A DNA stretch of 64,000 nucleotides from Undaria pinnatifida (lineage: Eukaryota; Sar; Phaeophyceae; Laminariales; Alariaceae). The stretch is from NCBI GenBank assembly GCA_012845835.1, contig JABAKD010000026.1:5215014-5279013 (forward strand), in the 5' to 3' direction. Below are positions 41,840-53,355 of the stretch, piece by piece (positions within the stretch are counted from its first letter, which is position 1; the number at the start of each line of letters is the position of its first letter). A model generated the notes under the pieces. It ran no database searches. It saw only the letters and a list, made by a program, of their open reading frames with translations, and was not told where the DNA came from. The translations under genes and the position numbers were made by a program.

Positions 41840-42040
41840 GTAGAGGCTTTTAGAGGACCCTCTTTTAGATAGGCCCTCTTTTAGAGGGGTCCTCCTTTAG
41901 ACGGTCCTCCTTTAGAGGGTCCTCAGGGGGGGGGCGCGGTAGTAGTAAGAGAGTGTCTTGTAGGGCTGCTTTCGGACGAATAGCTGTAGAGGCTTTTAGA
42001 GGATCCTATTTCAGAGAGCCTTCTTATAGTAGGCTCTCTA
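41840..42040 (+). repeat. TTTTAGAGG(G/A)(T/C)CCTC array in the 3' flank
   Basis: About seven units of roughly 18 bp following the stop codon, starting from CTTTTAGAGGACCCTC at 41848. The array leads into the duplicated gene end at 41936. Confidence 0.8.
41936..42007 (+). pseudogene. Duplicate of the TIPIN-like 3' end including stop codon
   Basis: 72 bp matching 41790-41861 at an offset of 146. The original codes AVVAKESLAGLFSNE-stop and the copy codes AVVVRECLVGLLSDE-stop in an intact frame, but no upstream frame joins it. It continues identically into CTGTAGAGGCTTTTAGAGGA. Confidence 0.85.
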
Positions 42041-43084
42041 AGCTTTGGGTTAACCTTAAGACACTTGCGCGAGTGATCCAGAGCCGATAAAGTATGAGGC
42101 ATAAAAAAAATGCCCTCCCTACCGTACCCCTTGGTCATGGTCGTTCGCTGCATGCCATGCCAACATCACGAGACGAGGGTGTAGTATTCCCACTTTCATT
42201 CCGAGTAGCGTCCCAAAAATACTTTTTTCGTGACACCAACGTGTTCTGCCAGTTCAGCATCGGCACGCCCGTATCATATGAAACCGACGAGATCTTGTTT
42301 TTAGGCTAGATTTCTTATGTGCGGAAGGGTGTGTCCTACACTTATTCAATGTAGCAGCTAAACAATGTATTGTTTCCCCGTAGTTTTTCCGCTAAGTTAC
42401 TTCTGGGACCCGTGTAACAAAGCACAAACGCCTATTAATATAACGGTAACCAAAGCGTTCGAATAGCAACTGGCGCGAGGGGACCTGAGCCGCTGCAATG
42501 TAAGGCCTTAAAATACGTTAAAAGTACCCCACACACACGAAAGCCATGGTCTTACTTATAGGCATTTATACTCACCAACACGTCGGCAAACAATTCGTCT
42601 TGGGATCACTTGATTATAAGTCCCTGCTTCGCTCTCAGCGCTCCCACCCGGAGCGCGCGTGCCTAAACCCTCCTCTCTCTCGGAGAACCTTCCCGGCGGC
42701 TTTCTTGGCGTCCCTTGCTTTCTTGCATATGATGTACGCGGCACATACTTTATGTATCCTGAGGGAAACCGATATGTCGGCGACGGCAGAATCGACATCG
42801 CTGTGATGCCGTGTGCCATGCTTGTTCAAACCGAAACATGGAACAAGCGGCAACTACAGCAGTAAGTAGTGTCTCGCACACTTACAGTCATCAGAAACGG
42901 GGTAATACTATTAATACTATGAATAGTAAGAAAGGAGGCCTGGTCTTCACAAGAAACGAGGAACCCGGGAGCCGATATACTGAAGATAGTGTAGAGCGCA
43001 CCCTCTCCCAAATAAGAAACCCAGCCTGGGTGATGAACAGTACTCTTCTGTTTCTTGATATGATAGTTGTCCTGTTCCTTCAGT
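42041..43084. other. Gene-free stretch with one ambiguous open segment
   Basis: Around 42635-42865 both strands are open for 60-80 codons. The plus frame contains GTYFMYPEGNRYVGDG, faintly like a MORN repeat. The minus frame is basic (KKARDAKKAAGKVLRERGG). Neither has clear splice sites or a convincing family match. Confidence 0.35.
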
Positions 43085-43587
43085 TGCTTTCGACAACGTA
43101 TATGAGACCTAAACCTCTTGAAAACCCTTTCCCCCCCCCCCACACATCCCCTCCTTCTCCACCACCGACACCATCGCCTAGACCTAGCACCACGCGTACA
43201 GCAAACCCCTACATTTATGCGACATGATCCCCCCCCCCCCCCCCCCCCCCCCGCCAAGTCGTTAAACACTCCGCCCTCCCCTCACCGGTTATTCGACTTA
43301 CAGGATACACTGCATAAACTGATGCATTTCCTTCCACAGCTGCCAGATTTTGTCCCCCTCAGAAACGGGTTTTATAGTTTCCGCGCACAGACTTAACTAA
43401 CACCACCCTGTTGACCCTGATAGCTACACTGTAGTTGCAAGGGGAGTCGCCGACCTATATCGTTAATGAGGACACACAACCCGTAATACGCGCGATCGGG
43501 GTATTACACACAGTTTGCAAAGATGAGTTTCGACAAAATCTCCGATCTCACAGCTGGGAGTGTATTATAATTTTCATAATATAGTCT
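43085..43587 (+). repeat. Dispersed repeat family A, copy 3
   Basis: Same block order as 1-400: C run (43229-43251), CGGTTATTCGACTTACAGGA, CAGCTGCCAGATTTTGTCCC, GGGGAGTCGCCGACCTATAT and ACGCGCGATCGGGGTATTAC, ending in TTTTCATAATAT. Confidence 0.8.
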
Positions 43588-44106
43588 ATATCTGACATTC
43601 GCCACAGACAGTGTAAATGCTGATTGCTGTTACTGTTCTCACATTAACACGCATAATCAAGTCCGTGGTCATAGGACAGGCTGCACAGCAGTCAATCTGG
43701 TTGGAGTGGAAGAATGGTAGAGATAGATAAGCGACTTTGTGGTGTGGTGGGTAGTATGTGTGTTGTGCTTTTACTACCTGGTTTAAACCAGTAACCAAGT
43801 GATTTCATACGCCCACGTGTAAGGCTGTTAGGCTTGGTTTTCTTCACAAGAATGGCAACCCTGGAGCGGAAACTTCCTCGGCCAATCACAGTTCGTTCCC
43901 GAGAGTCTTAGATTGCGACGCGGTTAAACGAAGAGACATTATTCCGCTGCCCCGTAAAAAAAAAAAAAAAAACAATCGAATAGACACCTTACCGCTTGTT
44001 GGGTATTGTGGTTGAGGGCCAACGTGTAAGAGACGAAGATAACAAACCTTAGACCTAGCCCCAGCAGTGAACCAACAAATGTTTAACGATACTACTACTA
44101 CTACTA

Positions 44107-44688
44107 CAGAATTAATAGCGGTCCCCCAATAAGGCGGTATCCCTCACTAAGGCGGCCACCATCACCCGATAGATCAATCCGTGTTTAGGGCTGCAAGCAG
44201 TGTTTTTAGTGGTCTCGGGATAAGTCGGTAGGTACTAATAAAGCGATATCCCTGAGTAAGGCGGCCACCATCGCCCGTGGCACGACTGAAACCCGCAATA
44301 CGGCAATGACCACCTTGTTCAAGGCTCTGGCCCCTCAATAGAGCGATCCATCGCCCTATTGAGGGCAAGCGTGGCCTCCGAATCTGAACAGACACCCTAC
44401 GTCATTAATTATATATAGTCTAGAGGTCCCCGAGGAGTTGGGATTCGTTCTCCTCATGGTTCACGGTGTCTCATTCATCTCTCCTTTGGCTCGCTGCCTA
44501 GACATTGTTTGCACTAGCTGTGCTGTGACACTCAGCCTGTAGCTAACAAAGCCAAAATGCCGTAATGCGCTATCCGCCCTAGGCTATTAGTGAATATGAC
44601 GGATGCTCCCAACATACACGAATAGCGCGGTAATGAGAGTCTGCCTCGCACACTCAACCGCCTTATTTGGGGACCACTAGAACTGCTG
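44107..44688. mobile_element. pogo-like MITE, about 582 bp, TA flanks
   Basis: The ends, read inward with the outer TA, are TACAGAATTAATAGCGGTCC / CCCAATAAGGCGG and TACAGCAGTTCTAGTGGTCC / CCAAATAAGGCGG, agreeing at 26 of 33 positions. TA lies just outside each CAG (44105-44106, 44689-44690). AAGGCGG-type subterminal repeats recur inside. No transposase frame. Confidence 0.6.
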
Positions 44689-45077
44689 TATTCCTGTTCC
44701 GTATTATCGTGCACAGCTTGCTTCAACCATAGTGTCGAACAAGTAGCAAGGTGCGCCCGCAAGCGATCTCGCACAGCTTCCGCCCTTCTTGGTCAACCAT
44801 GTGCCGCGCGGAGAATCAAGCCGGACAAAAGTTCACGGAGTAGAAAACCTCGGGCGCGTTCGATTATCATCGCTTGACTGAAACATGATGATCATGGCCT
44901 CACATAACATGTAAATAACACCGAGCCGGGGTAGTAGTTTACTTCTGAATCACTGGAATCTGGTATATATAGTATAGACCTTGACAACCAAACTATTATT
45001 ACCGCAGTACGGCAGCGGCGTCATCACCATTCACCTTCGGAGTGAGGGCGTCGGCCGTTTCGATCACTTCAGAAACT

Positions 45078-45306
45078 ACTCTTGTTGTTGTTCTCACATT
45101 AACTCGCATAATCAAGTCCGTGCCGTGGTCACAGGACAGGCTCCAGTCACTCTCGAGCTGAGGAATACCCCCAGAGGATGAAAAAACACAAACAACCCAA
45201 AGTGGTGTACACGCATATATCACAGCTGACGCAATTCATGCCTCCACCAGAAACATACAAAAAGTGAAATCGGGAGTCAGTCTACGATGTGCCAGGTCCA
45301 TACCGG
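45078..45306 (+). repeat. Dispersed repeat family D, copy 1
   Basis: About 225 bp shared with 59140-59358, same strand. Blocks include CGCATAATCAAGTCCGTG, AGGCTCCAGTCACTCT, CTCCACCAGAAACATA and GATGTGCCAGGTCCATACCG. A truncated copy lies at 43635-43700. Confidence 0.8.
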
Positions 45307-45334
45307 TCAGTATATATATGTATAGTCTAGTCTA

Positions 45335-45545
45335 TTTTTTTTTATTTTTTTTTTATCCTCCGGCGGATGGGGAAAAATAAAGCTTCAGCTCACCACACTT
45401 CCACGTATTTTGATACGCGTCGTGTGTCGATTTAACTCAGTTGCTTTCGCAGCCCAACGCTAGCTGGCGCACCCTTCGGGTCCCATTGTAGGTATAGCGT
45501 AAGCTGTCCCTATCAGTGGTCTTGGTTACAACCCCGGCAGCTATA
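45335..45545 (+). repeat. Dispersed repeat family C, copy 1 (possible SINE-like)
   Basis: A T run followed by ATCCTCCGGCGGATG, CACTTCCACGTATTTTGATA, GCCCAACGCTAGCTGGCGCA and GGTTACAACCCCGGCAG. The copy at 47735-47955 has the same strand and order. The poly-T start suggests an inverted A-tail, but clear A/B boxes on the minus strand are lacking. Confidence 0.7.
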
Positions 45546-45667
45546 CTTCGACTTCAGCATCGCAAAAACAAGAAATGAATGTCGTCCCGACGATTTTGGG
45601 CTGTAGAGCCCCGCCATTCAGACTACGAAAAAGCCAGAACTTCTCGATAACCCCAACACATACATGA

Positions 45668-45785
45668 TGAGCTCAACATCTCACCCCAAACATCGCTTCT
45701 TCGAAGGCATTCGTTCGCGCAAGCCGACCAAGACATTAATGTTTCTACGCGCTAGTCCTAAAACAAATACCTGGTACACTCGTAA
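45668..45785 (+). repeat. Dispersed repeat family E, copy 2
   Basis: Shares GAAGGCATTCGTTCGCGCAA and CGCGCTAGTCCT with 49605-49805 and, partly, with 20130-20290. Confidence 0.6.
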
Positions 45786-46798
45786 AATTATCAAACTCTA
45801 ACCGACAGGTGCACGCTTGAGGAGGTCAACCGCACTATACAGGTCAGAACCTCAGAAGTTCATAACGTATGAAACACTACTGGGTCAAAACACTGCAACC
45901 CCTTCCGCACTATACCGCACTATAGAGGGATGACCCAACTTCAAACCAGGATGCACATCGGATCAAAACCTTCGGGCCAGCTCACAGCTCCTCGGCCAAA
46001 GAGCCCTGCCAGGCAACACTTGTTACGGGAAAAAAAAATATACCAAGACCCCGACGGCCGTGGCATGTCTCGTGTAGCCGCAACGACGAGAACCCTAACG
46101 TGCCAGGTACCCGTGCCACGAAACTCGTCCATCTCCCCGGGCACACTCTCGTCCCATACGGAGCTGCCGTCCGTGTACGAGCCCACGGTCGGTGTCGAAC
46201 CACGCCCTATCCGCGGACCCCACCGCAGCAGCAGCAGCAGTAAGAACGGTGCTCCGTCTCGAAAAACATTTAGTATGTGCATATAACGGTCACAATTCTA
46301 AGAAAAACATCAAATGAGTACCCCCGCCCTCTCTCGGCGGATGAGGACAAGCCCCGCCCGCCCGCCTGCCCGCTCGCCCGCCCGCCCCCGGCTCATCGTG
46401 GGTTTACTCCGGCGCAGACGAGATAGCACAGACCAATCGATGCTTCCCTTCCGGCTTGTAGCTTCGGTAAAAACCTAACACTGAAAGCACGATAACACTT
46501 GTTCGCGGGGTTGGGGAGGGAGGGTTCGGCTAAGGTTTTGGACAAATATTGAAGGCACAACACACCACGGGTTCGGGGTGGGGGTGAGGGGGCGTTCCGT
46601 CCCCTCCGCTGGCCTATCCGGTAGACGTGGTGACGCGCTGGAAGTCGGCTATTTCGGTGCAGTCCCGAAAATTATCACCTCGCACTTTAACCCCGCCAAG
46701 CGCAACGAAAACACTTTCATTCCAGAACAAAAAAATGCGGCCTGTTCTACTGCACCTCTCCCCCCCGAAGCGTCCCTGACGCGCGTATAATATAGTTA

Positions 46799-46920
46799 GC
46801 TGCCGAAGAGGATCTGTACCTAGATCACGATCTGTCTGCGGTGTGAAGTGATGTATTAGGCTAACCCTGCGGAAGAGGATCTGTACCTGGGTCACGATCT
46901 GTCTGCGGTGTGAAGTGGCT
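46799..46920 (+). repeat. 67-bp tandem duplication
   Basis: GAAGAGGATCTGTACCT(A/G)G followed by TCACGATCTGTCTGCGGTGT and GAAGTG occurs twice. The second copy ends where the SINE tail begins. Confidence 0.9.
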
Positions 46921-46922
46921 TA

Positions 46923-47231
46923 CCCTTTTTTTTTCGCACACTTCTACTCTCCAGCTTCTGGGCAAGTCGTGGTCACAGGTGTCGTCCCTTCTCCCCCCCG
47001 GTTCTTGCCTTCAAATTTTTATCGCGCATAGGGTTCAGCAATCCCACTGCTCGTCGATTTTTCATCGAGTGTTGCTAACTCACGCTCTCGCGTTTTCCGC
47101 AAGTCAATTTGTGCGCAAGAAACAGTTCCCACGACTTGATACGAGTATGCACTCGGGGGGATTCAATTTCACGAAACTGACCTATACCAGGCTCGAGGAT
47201 AACCTGATACGCCACCGGGCGGGGCGACCGG
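46923..47231 (-). mobile_element. tRNA-derived SINE, copy 4
   Basis: T run at 46926-46934 (A tail), body, and tRNA-like head ending at GGGGCGACCGG near 47231. The B-box region is mutated (GGATTCAATTTCACG on the plus strand), so this copy is older than copies 2 and 5. Confidence 0.85.
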
Positions 47232-47734
47232 CCTTACCCTATTGTAGGCAGGGTAGGTGATCGATGTTTTACGCCGTCTGCCTCGGCAGAAAACCGTTAC
47301 GAAGACATTTTGACTCCGTTAATCTTGCAGCCGGGGGGTGATTTTCCTTTCTTTGGGGCGCAGACTCCAGTCAAGCGGGGGGCATCATCGCAGCCTTGAA
47401 GGCCCCCACCACGGCCTGTAGGCACGTGAATCGTATCGTGAATCGTCTCGGGGCTTGTTCCGGATGGCGTCGAGCACTGTGGGTCGAGTTTGAGACGCAG
47501 CTAGTGTATGGTGTTGTAATAGTCGCTTAACACACCAATTCATATGAAGAGCAGCTACACTCTGAGGGCATGTACGTCGGGATCGGTTAGCAATTACCAG
47601 GTATAAAGTACTCGGTATCATACGCGGGAGTCGACGGTGGGGGCGTGAAGCCCCGGGCTTCACCGGCAAATACCATCGATGCTGCCTCTGAAACATTAGT
47701 CGAGGCACTGCAGCAGCGGCAAAGAAAGGACAGA

Positions 47735-47955
47735 TTTTTTTTTTTTTTTATCCTCCGGCGGATGTGGAAAAAAAAGAAAAAAGCTTAGACTAAGCTCACC
47801 TCACTTCCACGTATTTTCATACGCGTCGTGTGAGTGTCGATTTAACTCAGTTGCTTTCGCAACCCAACGCTAGCTGGCGCGTCCTTCGGATCCCACTATA
47901 GCGATAGCGTGAGCTGTCCCTACCAGTGGTCTTCGTTACAACCCCGGCAGCGCAA
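47735..47955 (+). repeat. Dispersed repeat family C, copy 2
   Basis: Matches 45335-45545 from the T run through GTTACAACCCCGGCAGC. Between the two copies lies about 2.2 kb including a SINE. Confidence 0.75.
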
Positions 47956-48782
47956 GCTGCCGTTGTATACGGATGCGTGTGTATGTCGACCCGGCCTGTC
48001 CCCTGAGGGTCAGGTTCGGTGGAGATAGCCACGCCCGCGCTCCGGAATACCCGAACGAACAACTTAAAGACGACGTGTACAGCTCCCTAAAATCATCCCC
48101 CAGGTACCAGGTACCAGGTGCTTAAAAGGAGTACACGACAAATGAAATCTCCGACACCACACTCCCGCTTTCGACTCCCAGTCAGGGGAGGGCGTTCTAA
48201 AACCCTAAAAACAAGCAAGCAGGCAAACCAACCAACGAAAACAAACAAAAATAGAGCAAGCAAACAAGCAAGCAATCACACAATCAAACGAACAGCTGAA
48301 CAAACAAACAATTTTTTATCTTTGAACCCTTGCAGAAATCCTTCTTCCACTCGTTCGTACCGGTTGTTGTTGTTTTTGTCGTTCCGACACGGTTGCGAAT
48401 GCGGTGTCATTTGTCTTTTTATCGTGTCCCCCTGCTGGTATATAGGTGTATGTGTATAGGTGAATACTTCCAAGCGTATACGCGATACCCGGATTTTGCC
48501 GGCCTCCACGTGTCCAGAGCGAACTGGACACCACATAGTCGATAGCCGACGGACAGCAGAATGCAGAGGGGCTGGCTCCCATTGCTACTATATTATGCTA
48601 CTAGTACTAGTACTAGGACACTACTACTACTACTACTACTACTGTGGGACTGCTGCCACTGCAGAGGGACCTCTCACCTGGGTGAATGTGGCGCGCACAT
48701 CGATTGCTGCTCGTCGCGTATCTCCGGCTGACTGTTATGCATCCCTGTAGCTCTTGGGCGCATGCTATATACTTCATACACA

Positions 48783-48990
48783 GTAGGGGTCCCCCAATAA
48801 GGCGGTATCCCTATATAAGGCGGTATCCAAACACGAGGCGGTATCCCTATATAAGGCGATATCCCGATATAAGGCGGTATCCCGATATAAGGCAGTCAAC
48901 ATCGCTTTGCGCGACTTGGGAACTGCACTCAGAACCTAGTATGAATAAGACGGCTTCCCCGCTTAAGGCGGTTATCTTGCTCTCTGGCAC
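48783..48990 (+). repeat. AAGGCGGTATCCC tandem units with a pogo-like end
   Basis: Starts CAGTAGGGGTCCCCCAATAA, the same terminus as the element at 44107, then repeats AAGGCGGTATCCCTATATAA-type units of about 18 bp. No matching opposite terminus was found, so it is probably a broken copy. Confidence 0.6.
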
Positions 48991-49052
48991 ACCATAGCAA
49001 AGCGGTTATCTTAGGTTATCTTAGGTTATCTTAGGTTATCTTAGTTTATAGG

Positions 49053-49453
49053 GTTTTATAGGGCTTAGTTTGGGTAAGCTATTGGTTAAACTTTTGCAAG
49101 TGATCAAACAGACTAATACCTCTCTAATACCTTAACAAATGGCGTCGTCGACAGATCATGGGCTTTTGGCGTCGTCGACAGACCAGGGGCTTTTAGGGTC
49201 GTGGGTTCGAGTCCCACATCCACCATAATAAACATTTTCAGAATTTATCCATGCCGAACTTGAAAAATACTCTCCCCGGTATACCCAGGAAATAAAACGG
49301 CTTGGACGATTGACAGGTCCGCCCGTATATCCGGCCGACCTGCTATCCCGCCGTTTCAGGGGGGGAGCGTGTTATGAGGCTTAGTTTGGGTAAGCTATTG
49401 GTTAACCCTTCGCGAGTGGTCAAACGAACTAATACCCCACTAACACCTTGACA
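49053..49453 (+). mobile_element. TRIM-like LTR element, copy B
   Basis: 5' LTR 49053-49137 (diverged TG end) and 3' LTR 49370-49453 (TGTTATGAGG...TTGACA). The purine tract AGGGGGGGAGCG precedes the 3' LTR. The tRNA-like segment carries an internal duplication: GGCGTCGTCGACAGA...GGGCTTTT occurs twice (about 49141-49195) before the T-arm GTGGGTTCGAGTCCCAC and ATCCACCA. Preceded by a GGTTATCTTA tandem repeat. Confidence 0.82.
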
Positions 49454-49604
49454 AAACAATAAAATACAATACAGTCCAGTACCACACCTCCTACAATACC
49501 ATACGATACCATACCGCAGCTTTGGCTGGTACTTTGTGAGCAAAACGAAACTGCGATTACTACAGTCTGTAGAGCCATCCCACGCTAGGTAGGGGTGCAG
49601 CACA

Positions 49605-49805
49605 TTCTAAGAAATTTCTGAGCTCCTCACATGAGGAGCTAGATGAATATCAACATAATCATCCATCATCATCATCCATCATCCATCATCATCATCCATC
49701 ATCCATCATCATCATCCATCATCACTCATCACCCGAAACATGACTTGGAAGGCACATTCGTTCGCGCGACCCGGACAACATTTCCATGCGCTAGTCCTTA
49801 TTAAT
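49605..49805 (+). repeat. Dispersed repeat family E, copy 3, with ATC-rich microsatellite
   Basis: CTCCTCACATGAGGAGCTAG, then a CATCATCCATCATC-type array (49640-49735), then CCGAAACATGACTTGGAAGG. The inverted relative is at 61735-62150. Confidence 0.8.
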
Positions 49806-49859
49806 ATACCATACTAATAGTCTTAATACAACAAGGATTTATCATTTCCGCGCATATAT

Positions 49860-51093
49860 TGAAGTGTCCCGCCCGCCCCCCGCCCCCCGCCGATCCCTCT
49901 TGTTCAAACGCCCCACCTAAAATCAAAATCTGCCACAGTAGTGAACACTACCAGCCAGCGGATATCACCTCATTATCTTTCTGGCCGTCCATGCCGTAGC
50001 TCCAATTCATTTTCGCCCCCTCTCTCCCCCCCTTTTTTTGTTTCCCCGTTCCGTCTTGTTTAAACGACCCACCTAAAATCGATATCGGCCAGAGTAATAA
50101 ACACTTCTACGCAATTGATATCACGTCAGTATCTTTCTAGCCATCGATGACATGTAGCTTTAATTCACCCCCCCCCCCCCCCCAACGCCCCCCCCCCCCA
50201 ACACCGCCTCCTTCTCCGCCGCCCGCACGACCGCCTAGGCCTAGCACACCAAGCGTACAGCAAGCCCCTGCATATACGCGACCTAAACCTGTTAAAAACC
50301 CTTCCTCCCCATCAAAACCCCCAACTCCCCCGCCTTTTTTTTTCCCCGCTCCCTCTTGCTCAAACGCCCCACCTAACATCGAAATCACCTAATTACCTTT
50401 CTAGAGTCATCCATGCCGCTGCTCCAATTCATCCCCCCCCCCCCCCCAACGCTCCCTCTTCCCCACCACCCGCACCATCGCCTAGACCTAGCACCACGCG
50501 TATAGCAAACCCCTACATCTATGCGACCTAAAGCTGTTAAAATCCCTTTTGCCCCCCCCCCACCCCCCAACCCGCCCCCTCGAACACTCCGCCCTCTCCT
50601 CACTGGTTGTACGACTTACAGGATATACATAATAAACTGGTGCATTCCTTCCAAAACCGTCACATTTATCCCCTTAAGGATTTATAGTTTCCACGCACGT
50701 TTTGAGTTGCCCCGCCCATCCGCCCCCCCCCTCCCGCTCTCCCTCTTGTTCAAACCCATGCCCCAACGCCCTTAAAAACTCCGCCCTCTCCTCACCGGTT
50801 ATACGACTTACAGGATACACTTCATAAACTGATGCATTTCCTTCCACAGCTGTCAGATTTTGTCCCCCTAACAAAACGGGTTTTATAGTTTCCGCGCACA
50901 GATTGACTAACATTACCCTGTTGACCCTGAGAGCTACATTATCATTGTAGTTCCAAGGGGAGTCGCCGACCAATATCCTTAATGAGGACACACAACCCGG
51001 TAATACGCGCGATCGGAGTATCACACAGCTTGCAAATATATGAGTTTCGACGAAATCTTCGATCTCACAGCTGGGGTGTATTTTTATTTTTGT
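49860..51093 (+). repeat. Dispersed repeat family A, composite copy
   Basis: Successive units with C runs (50167-50200, 50432-50447, 50550-50565), ATGCCG(T/C)(A/T)GCTCCAATTCA and GATATCACCT blocks, then the full CAGCTGTCAGATTTTGTCCC and GGGGAGTCGCCGACCAATAT segment ending in GATCTCACAGCTGGGGTGTA. It is the direct-orientation counterpart of 24826-26110. Confidence 0.78.
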
Positions 51094-51271
51094 AATAATA
51101 AAACGATACCAGTGTTTCAGTATGCTCGTACAAGTGTGAAAAGTGTTAGGCTTCTAAACGGTAATTGTTTTCTCGAGGAGCTCAAGCGTAAATAATGTTA
51201 CATTACGTACCAGAAATGATTACAATTGGCTCAAAAAGTGCAACCAGTATCGTTACTACCGCACTATAGAG

Positions 51272-51681
51272 GCATGATTTGGCATGATTTGGCATGGTTT
51301 GGGATGATTCGGGATGATTTGGCATCATTTGGCATGATTTGGGATTATTTGGCATGATTTGGCATGACTTGGCATGACTTGGGATTACTTGGGATGATTT
51401 GACATGATTTGGGATGATTCGGGATGATTTGGGATGATTTGGGATGATTTGGCATGATTTGGCATGATTTTGGGACGAGTTGGCATGATTTGGCATGACT
51501 TATCATGACTTGGGATGATTTGGGATGATTTGGGACGATTTGGCGTGATTTGGGATGATTTGGGATGATTTGGCATGATTTGGGATGATTTGGGATGATT
51601 TTGGGATGATTTGGCCTGATTTGGCATGATTTTGGGATGATTTGGGATGATTTGGGACGATTTGGGATGATTTGGGATGAT
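51272..51681. repeat. 10-bp minisatellite GATTTGGGAT / GATTTGGCAT
   Basis: About forty units in near-perfect 10-bp register, mixing GGGAT, GGCAT and GACTT variants. The minus strand reads as endless SQIIPNHPK-like peptide, which is an artefact. Confidence 0.95.
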
Positions 51682-52856
51682 CCAATACGCGATTCACAGT
51701 CCCATGGCCTAGGTAGACATAGCGAAACACATTTGATATTTACGGTAAAACACAACCTATCTATCATGTAGGGTATATACTTCGAAGTAGTTAGTAATAG
51801 TACAACTTCCAACCTTAAGTTGAGGAACGCCGTCGATCAGAAGTATTTCAGCCGAAACAAATCGCTACACACATAATCTATCATGTAGAGCACGCGTCTC
51901 ATGTTACCGGCAGCTCTCACCTATGATCGCCCATGAGGGGCCGCTTATGCAGGGGTTATAGATCGCCGCATAGTCTATATAGCTCGACCAGGGATCTAGA
52001 AGATTCTTTATGACAGACATTTTATAAAATTATTGTATGAGTAACAACCATCAGCTGTATGAGTTCGACAAATTTACCGGGTCGACACTCATCTTTGCAA
52101 GCTGCGTAATACGCCGGTCGTTCGTTTTTTGGTAAGTTTTGTCATGAGTCAAAATCTAAATTATTATTAATCTTGAAATAGTAATATAAATGGACATTAT
52201 TGATACATGTTGTACATGTGTTACCGCTTTGCGTGCGGCGCTACCTCAGAGGCGCCGCGTAGGACGGTAGGAGCCGCCTCCTCAACCGTCCTCTAGCCAT
52301 CCTCTTGCTATGATATCCTGTTGCGATGCTATCCTGCTGCTACCGACGAAAAAAAAAAAGAGGAAAGCGGGGCGTGGGGGGTGAAACAAATTCCAACGTA
52401 AACAAAAATTTGGCGGTGTGAGCCGAACGGGCCGGCATATATACATACGACGCCGACTACTGCTGCTACTGTAACCAAATATGTCGGTTGACGGTCTAGC
52501 TTTGTCCCCGCCGTCAAGAAATTATTTAGACTTAATATGATATCTTAAGTGTGGTTAGGTCCTTGACGGCTTTCCTTGACTGCTGTCCTTGACGAATGTC
52601 CGTCAAGGGACGATAGTAGTGCCGTCAACCGACATTTTTTACTGCAGCTGTATCATGTGCGACCGTCGTTTCGCTGTTTTTTTACCTCGCGAAAAGGGGT
52701 TCAGCGACGGCATTTTCTCTCTCGCGGGTGCCCCCCGCTCGGCATGCAGGCCCGTACAGGCCACAAGCCGAGACGAGAATCGTCTTGTTACGGGCTTTGT
52801 TAGGCGACACCGAAAAATCGGGGCAGACGCAGAGTAGTGTCGCGTCAGCACGTCGA
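51682..52856. other. Gene-free stretch
   Basis: Contains an inverted family A scrap at 52055-52120 and two pieces related by CCGTCAA/TTGACGG around 52490-52640. No gene recognised. Confidence 0.45.
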
Positions 52857-52857
52857 C

Positions 52858-52974
<117 letters not shown>

Positions 52975-53128
52975 TGTGTGCAAGAAATCATCTGTGACAG
53001 ATACTGGTATACATTAGTCAGACTCGGGGCAACCGTTTTTGCTACGTACGAAAATACGAGGCCATTAATAACCGTTGCAGTGGGTAACCCTATTCAAGAG
53101 AGACCAAGATAAGAGACCTTTCGGGAGA

Positions 53129-53355
53129 CTTAAGAGTGGTAATATCGGTGCGTCTCGCGCCTATACTACAAGCGATACATTTCCCACTACAGATAAGAGC
53201 TCAATATGTGGTCAAGAGCGCGTGTTTCGGCGTGTCACGTCCGTAAGAAGAGTGGTAATATCGATGCGTCTCGGCTATACTAAAAGCGATACATTTCCAA
53301 CTAGAGATAAGAGCGCTATGTGGTTGAGAGCGCGTGTTTCGGCTTGCTTGTCACG
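53129..53355 (+). repeat. Tandem duplication of about 120 bp
   Basis: AAGAGTGGTAATATCG(G/A)TGC, AAGCGATACATTTCC, AGATAAGAGC and GAGCGCGTGTTTCGGC each occur twice in order. Confidence 0.88.

Noticed and set aside
42635-42865. MORN-like exon on the plus strand or basic exon on the minus strand
   Set aside because: Only one weak motif, both strands open, no convincing splice sites. Not called as a gene.
51345-51812. Minus-strand frame with SQIIPNHPK-like repeats
   Set aside because: Produced by a 10-bp minisatellite, not a protein repeat family.
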